From the NCBI GenBank assembly GCA_036850595.1, contig CM072160.1, forward strand, positions 4,667,773 through 4,731,772: a stretch of DNA of 64,000 nucleotides, in the 5' to 3' direction. Source of the stretch: Rhyacichthys aspro. Taxonomy: Eukaryota > Chordata > Actinopteri > Gobiiformes > Rhyacichthyidae. Under the pieces are notes generated by a model, which saw only the letters and a list, made by a program, of their open reading frames with translations, did no database searches and was not told where the DNA came from. Numbering within the stretch: position 1 is the first letter of the stretch; each line of letters begins with the position of its first letter. Position numbers and translations under genes: made by a program. Shown in pieces: positions 57,527 through 64,000 of this stretch.

Positions 57527-59484
57527 ATGCAAGGTGAGACTAGATGAATGCATCTGTAGGTTTAGTGAAATAAATAGCTGCCAACTTGAAAGACTTTTAT
57601 GTTTTGGTTGCATTTGGGAATCATTTAATTGTAAAACAGCATGGACTAAATGCCGAAAACATGATGCATTATTAGATTTTAAACACTGTACGCATCATTG
57701 AGGTCTCAGTACTTTCCTGTAATTTGTGTTCTTAAATATTATATAAATGTTTAGAGCTTGTCCAACTCTTGTGACTTATTATTATTAACAGAATTAAGCT
57801 TTTACAAGTGACACTTCTGCAGGATTAGTCTGAAATCCTCGGGCAGGTATTTTAGCCTTTCATTCTTATTGCTGCAGTTGATGCACCTACACCTGGGGTA
57901 AAAAAAAGTTTTCTCAGATCATAGATTGCAGTTGATGTGGAAGAGCCAGGTTTTTGCCCTCCTCAGTGCTGTATTCTGTAAACACTGGGCTACTTCAGTT
58001 TGTTATCGTCTGACCTGTCTCTTCTGGGGTCTTTCCTGCAGCTGCCCTGTTCCTGTGTCTCCTGGGACTGGCGTTGGCCCAAGACAATCCCTTTGAAAGA
58101 TTTTCCAATAGATTTGCCTGGAACAGATACGAACCTGGTCAAATCGACAACAGCAGAGACACAGCGGATCAAAATGGTGAGTGTAAAGCTAACGGTGAAC
58201 AGAAAACAAGACGGGAATAAGACTCGAAAGGACTGATTGAAGACCAATGAGTGATGGGTTTAATGGTTTAAGTGTTAAAAGATACCTATTTCTTTGGAGT
58301 CCTGTTGCACAATGTTGTTCATGTTAGTAACGGTAAAACAATCACAATGATGTCAAACAAAATGAGAAACAATTAATGACCAAACAATGAGAGGAGGACG
58401 AGGAGATTAAGGCACAACATTTTTAAATTAAGGGTGAGTCAAACACTGTGCTGAACTGTGCTGTTTCTCTGTCAGTGATCTGTCGTTGTCTCTGCTGTGT
58501 TTCAGTGTGTATGACGGACCAGGCGTCGTGCGGCTGCTGTCTGATGCATCAGGAGATCGAGAAGCTGAAGAGACGCTTTAACAACAGCCTCGACGAGCTG
58601 CAGGCCGAACTCACTAAAGCTATGTCCATCCTCAACCAGTTCAGATGTGAGTCACATTCAGACTTTGAGTTTAGCATTTCAATCAGGAGAGTTACGTAAA
58701 AGCTTTTGGGTCGTATTTAAAAGTTCATCCCAGTGCAGGCGTTTTCTCCGTAAGATATTTGTTCCTCAGTGACCTAAAAAGGACACTGGATTTTGAAGAT
58801 TTTGAAGAAGCTGTCTTTTAAAATGCTCTTTTTTCCCTGATATAGTTAGGTAATAGACTCTCCTTTCCTTCTACAGATTAATAACATTTAAATAATAATT
58901 CTCCACCAAATGAAGTATGAAGGAAAATATTGAACTCAGTTAGTTTTGTCTCCTGAAAAGGGAGCACGGCTAATTTCCACTGTTTTAAAAAGAAAAGCTT
59001 AAAGATCTGGTCAGAAAGTGATGTCTAAATGTATTTTCTTGTTCCTCCAGCCACTCGCGGTGCCTTCTCTGTGGCTCTCTCCACCGAAAGTAAACTAAGA
59101 TGCTTTGGTCCTTTCCGCGACGACACTCTTATCACCTACAAACACATCTTCCTCAACATGGGAGAGCACTACAACAGTGACACGGGTATCTTCACCGTTC
59201 CCCGCTCCGGCGTCTACAGCCTGGCCCTCACCGTTTACAGCGACGCCGGGGCTCCTGGGAACAGCCTGGCCGCCTGCGCCTCTCTTCAGGTCAACGGCCT
59301 GATCCTGTCCGGCCCCAAGGAGTTCAACATGCAGGACCAAGAGGACAGCGCCACCATTTCCATCGCTGTTCACCTGAGGGAGGGCGACAAGGTGTCGGTG
59401 AACCTGCCCATCGGCTGCTTCCTCTGCGACAACAACAGCCACTACAACACCTTCAGTGGGTTCCTGCTGTACGCCACTGACTAA
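57527..59484 (+). CDS. secreted C1q-domain protein, first of a tandem pair
   Basis: Exons: 57527-57533, 58042-58176, 58506-58646, 59051-59484; phases agree, 238 residues. The first coding exon is only seven bases (ATG CAA G). A signal peptide is clear (MQAALFLCLLGLALAQ). A spacer follows, then a cysteine cluster CGCC and a short coiled segment (QEIEKLKRRFNNSLDELQAE), then the C1q globular head from about residue 95, beginning GAFSVALST and ending FSGFLLYATD, with NSDTGIFTVPRSGVYSLAL in the middle. There is no Gly-X-Y collagen region, so this is a C1q-like/cerebellin-type secreted protein, a group much expanded in fish. The N-terminal cysteines and coil suggest disulfide-linked trimers or higher oligomers. 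The ligand is unknown. A poly(A) signal lies at 59635-59640. Confidence 0.94.
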
Positions 59485-61160
59485 CGCAATACAACAAGTC
59501 TGTTTTTACTGTTTCCTAGTCCAATCTAAGTCTCTTTCTGTTCTTGATATGTAGTAAAAATGTTTTATGTTTCAACAACTAAACCTCATGAGCATTGTTA
59601 TGCGAGTATGCAACATGCCTGTATTATTACAAGAAATAAAACACCAATTTAAACAACTGGGTTTTTGTGTCACTCAACAGAGGCCTCAATAAATAACACC
59701 TTAAATTTAATAAAGGTGATTTACATCTGATATGAGCTGAGTGCAAAATGTTTGTGTAGCTCTAAAGTGTAAAGGCTTTAATGCAGTTGTTAATGGTTTT
59801 TGAAAGGAACTAAAACTGTAAATGAATATACGACTGTTATACTTGTTCTTCTAGTAAAAGAAAAATAGCTCAATGCTTAAAAATTGATTTGGTTGAATAT
59901 GTAAAATTCAGTACATCAAACACAATTTAATCAACATTTGAAATTAAGTCATTTAAGTTCAGGGTTAGTTGTATTAAACTTTTAGTGGTATTTTATTACA
60001 AATGCAATGGCCATCAAGTAAAGTGCACTGATACACAATATCACTACAGTTTAAACTTTTAAGATTTTTGGATGCCTCAAATATAACACTCTGAAACTGG
60101 GTAAAAAAAGCAGGAATCAAACCCAGGTCTCCCAAGTGTATTGTATGCACAATACCAGCACGGCATGTCTTTTCTGCACATCTGTCTTATACACAGGGAC
60201 AGCTGCCTGTATAAGGGTTAATTTAAACTTAGATTAGCACTAATCTGAGTTTAGTAAAATGACTAACACCAAGTTAAGAGGAGTTGAACTGCACCATTTC
60301 AAATTAAACCTGGTTTATTAAAGCAAAGTTTAGTGAGGATATGATTTTCACAAAGCCAAGAAACAAACAGTAGCAGATCTACCGTCAGTGAGCAGATCCC
60401 TCACAGTCACAGCAGCAGGAGCTACAGCTGTGCTTCTCTCACAGTTTGTCACTTGAAACAGTTCTTTTGTTACAAGATATAAATCACTGTCTAAGAGTCA
60501 CTCGTTGCTTTATAAACCACAATAATAACATACTCATCTGCTGAATTTATTCCCAAAAGGCAGCCATTTGAAAGTTAAACCTCCTCCAGAGTCAGTTACA
60601 ATTAAACTAAAATCACATTTCACTAAAATGGAATTTTGGTGAAATGAGATTATATTTAATCTTGGGTTTAAAAGAAACACTAAATGAGGTTAGTTTAAAC
60701 TAAGGTTGATTCTTGGTGCAATGGAACTGTAATTTAAATGAAATGTATTTAAACCTTGTTGGTGAATAAAGGCCATAAAGTCTACTAAAGCATTTAAACT
60801 GTATTTTTTTCACAATATGTTTTTAACAACACACTACAATCCACGTTTGGGCCTGAAGCACCGGCTGACACCAAACCCTCTTTACATAACACAATATAAC
60901 AAGCGCTCAGACTGACCAATAATTTTACTCCTGTTTTTTCCTTTTTTTCCCAGCCCCTTTTTGTTGACGATAGCTGACTCCTGTGTGAGATAAACCCGGC
61001 CCTGAAGGGTGTGTATCTGCTCGGTTCATGCGTTTGGAAACTGAGAGGCACCGCTCTAGAAGGAGTCTATTTCAAGTAGAGACTTAGGCAGACAATAAAC
61101 AGGAGGAGCACTGTCAAAAGAGGATAAATAAAGTCAGGTATCAAGGGAGGAGCCATGAGA
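59485..61160. other. spacer between the two C1q genes
   Basis: AT-rich, with no coding exon visible. It contains a tRNA-like relic on the minus strand near 60112-60175. The promoter of the second C1q gene lies at its right edge. Confidence 0.5.
60112..60175 (-). repeat. tRNA-like relic
   Basis: On the minus strand, GACCTGGGTTTGATTCCTG resembles a tRNA B box/T-arm. It is preceded by a hairpin (GTATTG ... CAATAC) where an anticodon arm would be. The T-arm stem pairs poorly and no acceptor stem is evident, so it is more likely a pseudo-tRNA or SINE remnant than a gene. Confidence 0.25.
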
Positions 61161-61163
61161 AGA

Positions 61164-61171
61164 TATATATT
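61164..61171 (+). promoter_or_regulatory. TATA box of the second C1q gene
   Basis: TATATATT lies 70 bases before the start codon at 61234, the same spacing as in the first C1q gene. Confidence 0.6.
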
Positions 61172-61233
61172 TGGCCCGATCTCGACGCCGCTCTAAATAT
61201 TCTCCGTCTTTGCATCTGTTCACCAGCTTCAAC

Positions 61234-63796
61234 ATGAAAGGTGAGATATGTAGTTTGAACCAGTCAGGACTAAACTGATATTAAAATGTGGGAAGCCTTG
61301 TCTATGTCCTCACTTCTCTGTCCTTTCCTCACAGCTCTTGTATTTCTTTGTCTGCTAATTGGGAGCAACCTCAGTGGAGCAGCAGAAGACAGTAAGCATT
61401 CACCAGTGGTACAATGTTAACGATGCCTTTTTGTGATTTAAAACTTGATTTGTTTTCTGTTTTCTGTTTTCAGCATGCCTGGAAACATCCGGAGTCTGTG
61501 GCTGCTGTCTATTAACTAAACAACTAGATCGGATGAGCCAGTTCTTTACGATGTCCTATGACCATTTGACTGAGGAGCTCAACTCAACGAAGCTGGCTCT
61601 CAACAACATTAGAGGTAAGTCGGAGCTCTTTAGACTGGACTATCATTCCTCATAATTAGTCTTAATTTAATTTTTGTATAATTGTTATGGTGTTGTGATC
61701 AATTAGTAAGAAATAAAGTGTTTGGAATGGAGTACTTTTGTTTCCAGGGCAATTTAAGCCTATGCCTAAACCAAAATAACTAAATATTTCAAAATAAACA
61801 AAATAATTACAATAAAAAATCAAATACAGTTAAAAAAATCATAAAATTCATGTAAAAAACAGGAGTATAATAGAAAAATGTTGCGTGAAAGAACTCAACT
61901 TAAAATTGTTGAACTTGAATACAGTTTTAATATACTATACATCATATAAACTTAGATTTAACTTTATTGATCCGCAAGGAACTTAAAGTAAGCTTAAGTA
62001 GCTCAGTTAAACACTTTTGAAATAAATAAATAAAAATATAATGAGAGAAATGAAAGTGATTAGAATAAATAATACAATAATAAAAATTTTACTTTATACA
62101 TCTACGATACATAAAAATGACCTGAACTTATTAGAGAAACATTTGATTGCCATTGGTGCAGCAGGACTATGTATTTAACGTCAGATTCATCTAAAAACAT
62201 GGCCTTCCTACTTTACTTTACTCAGCTTCAAACTGAAAACAAAAGTAATGTTAAAACTGATCTGTAAACCTTGTAGATGCTAACAAACAGCATTATGTAA
62301 CAAAAAATTAAAGCTGTGAATAATAATAATTCACTGCCACACTCGGTGAAAATGGAAAATGAGGATGACAAAAGCGTGAAAATAGCTGAAATATACACCT
62401 GCTCAAGTCAAAACAAACATTTGAAAACTCTGGTAATTGGCTTGAATGTCTGACGCTGTAAATTTGTATTATTTTATTTTATTTTTTTACTGAATACATA
62501 GGCTTTAGGTTTTCTATTAGTCTAGTTGTCTACATTAGTAAGAAAGCTTAACTGTTTAATGTTACAAGTCACTATTGGCTATTTATCCTTTATAAACAGT
62601 CCAGGTAATGTTGTGTTTCCCTTTTCCCTGCCTTTTTAGTTGTTAAAAAGCTTTGATAACCAACCAATCCTAGTGTAATATTCTAAAATAGCTTTCATCA
62701 TAAATTGAATCTGTTTATTTCTCATAAATCACTTTTGTTTCCAGGGTAACTTTATGCTCCTGGAAAACTCAAAAAAGAATAAATAAATAAAAATCAAATA
62801 AAATCATATAATTACAAAAAATCAAATACATTAAAAAAATTCAAATAAATAAAATTCACAAAATTCATGTAAAAAAAGGAGTATAATGGAAAAAATATAG
62901 TGTAAAAACTGAGTTGACTGAAATTGAGCCAAACTTTCAGACCTTATATTATAAATAATATACTATGCATCATGTAGACTTAGTAAAGTACTGATGCAAA
63001 GTAGTGTAATATTCTAAAATAGCTTTCATCATAAATTGAATCTGTTTATTTCTCATAAATCACTTTTGTTTCCAGGGTAACTTTTTGCTCCTGGAAAACT
63101 CAAAAAAGAATAAATAAATAAAAATCAAATAAAATCATATAATTACAAAAAATCAAATACATTTAAAAAATTCAAATAAATAAAATTCACAAAATTCATG
63201 TAAAAAAAAGGAGTATAATGGAAAAAATATAATGGAAAAACTGAGTTGACTGAAATTGAGCCAAACTTTCAGACCTTAATAGTTTATAATATACTATGCA
63301 TCATGTAGACTTAGTAAAGTACTGATGCAAACTAGTGTAATATACTAAAATAATGAATGTGTATTTGTGTCCAGCGAGCCGCAGCGTCTTCTCGGCCACC
63401 CTCAACAACCCTCAGCAGGACTGCAACACCCAAACCCCGAGCTCCAGCGACACACGCGTCATCTACAACAACGTCATGATCAACCAAGGAGGCAACTACA
63501 ACAGCGCCACCGGCATCTTCACCGCTCCTCGCAAAGGCGTCTACAACTTCGCCGTCACCCTGTACAACCTGGGCAACCTGAAGTCCTGCGCCGCTCTCAT
63601 GATTAACGGTGTGAAAAAGTACACGTTGATGGAGAAAGCGGCCAGCGATACGCAAGATAGCGCCAGTTTATCCATGACCTTCAGTCTGGAAGCAGGAGAC
63701 AGGGTGTACGTGGACCAGCCGGCGTCGTGCGTCATGTGCGCTCACGATAATCTTTACAATACGTTCACCGGTTTTCTCTTGTACGCTACGGCTTGA
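61234..63796 (+). CDS. secreted C1q-domain protein, second of a tandem pair
   Basis: Exons: 61234-61240, 61335-61391, 61474-61614, 63375-63796; phases agree, 208 residues. The layout copies the first C1q gene: a seven-base first coding exon (ATG AAA G) and a 141-nt third exon with CGCC and a short coil (QLDRMSQFFTMSYDHLTEEL). The signal peptide is MKALVFLCLLIGSNLSGA. The C1q head spans about residues 69-208, beginning RSVFSATL, with NSATGIFTAPRKGVYNFAV in the middle and ending FTGFLLYATA. No collagen region. The second exon is shorter than its counterpart (57 against 135 nt), so the spacer after the signal peptide is missing. The gene is a diverged tandem duplicate of its neighbour. A poly(A) signal lies at 63834-63839. 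Confidence 0.94.
62671..63332. repeat. 331-bp tandem duplication in the last C1q intron
   Basis: Two direct copies with a 331-base period: TAGTGTAATATTCTAAAATA begins at 62671 and 63002, and a third start, TAGTGTAATATACTAAAATA, begins at 63333, shortly before the last exon. Copies are nearly identical. An older, more diverged copy lies at about 61690-61960. Each contains TTTTGTTTCCAGGG, a 3'-splice-site look-alike. Confidence 0.85.
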
Positions 63797-64000
63797 AGGA
63801 GTCAAAATGTAGCTGGTCTGGGTCTTTAGCCGCAATAAAATACAATCAAATCAGTAGTTTTTGATCACTGCTTCCTCACAATTACTTCAACGTTTTTCAC
63901 TATCAGGTGCTTGAGTAAACAATTGTATGTCACTGTCCTGATTGGTGACTGTAGCTCTTTAATTTCCTTATGTAACCATGAATGGAAATGGAAATATGGA
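63797..64000. other. 3' flank of the second C1q gene
   Basis: 3' UTR with AATAAA at 63834-63839, then unremarkable sequence to the window edge. Confidence 0.6.

Noticed and set aside
59095..59442. Antisense ORF across the C1q exon.
   Set aside because: A shadow of a GC-rich coding exon; the sense strand has a full C1q domain with correct splicing.
57527..63796. C1q genes downstream of mfrp as the C1QTNF5 partner of the mammalian MFRP/C1QTNF5 dicistronic locus.
   Set aside because: Neither protein has a collagen (Gly-X-Y) region, both lie 13-19 kb away behind nudt8 and TRIM, and both have their own TATA promoters.

Overview
The window is a gene-dense stretch of a vertebrate nuclear genome, almost certainly a teleost fish. 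The genes have many short exons with canonical GT/AG introns. The set includes short secreted C1q proteins without collagen and a fish-type RING/B-box/SPRY TRIM, and the introns carry minisatellites and relics of retroelement tails. I rebuilt the gene models by joining ORF segments at splice sites and checking that phase is kept across every junction.

Layout, left to right. 0-1.7 kb: a possible small minus-strand gene that I cannot name. 3.1-11.4 kb (+): a TRPM8 channel-associated factor (TCAF) homologue with an M60-like metallopeptidase domain, 11 coding exons, 916 residues. 12.1-22.2 kb (+): polynucleotide kinase 3'-phosphatase (pnkp), 17 coding exons, with an apparent frameshift in the last exon. 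23.0-32.5 kb (-): complement factor B (cfb), 19 coding exons, 754 residues. 33.8-44.8 kb (+): membrane frizzled-related protein (mfrp), 13 exons, 596 residues. 46.1-49.6 kb (-): nudt8, a Nudix hydrolase with a long N-terminal extension. 50.2-56.4 kb (+): a TRIM E3 ligase, 11 exons, 593 residues. 57.5-59.5 and 61.2-63.8 kb (+): two tandem C1q-domain genes with matching architecture.

The genes do not form one pathway. Three sets have innate-immune themes: factor B (alternative complement pathway), the TRIM ligase and the C1q pair. pnkp acts in DNA strand-break repair and mfrp in the eye. Orientation alternates: pnkp and cfb are tail-to-tail, cfb and mfrp head-to-head, mfrp and nudt8 tail-to-tail, nudt8 and TRIM head-to-head.

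The main non-genic feature is a dispersed family of about 21-bp minisatellites between 22 and 43 kb. Several copies are framed by the same terminal sequence, one copy with clear inverted ends, so this looks like a short mobile element whose interior has expanded. A separate 31-bp minisatellite occurs in a pnkp intron and again in a TRIM intron, and a 62-bp one lies in a cfb intron. I found no CRISPR array, operon or viral gene. The most checkable anomalies are the pnkp frameshift, a changed phosphatase motif in PNKP, spliceable cryptic exons with a decayed second copy inside pnkp, and the element/minisatellite family.
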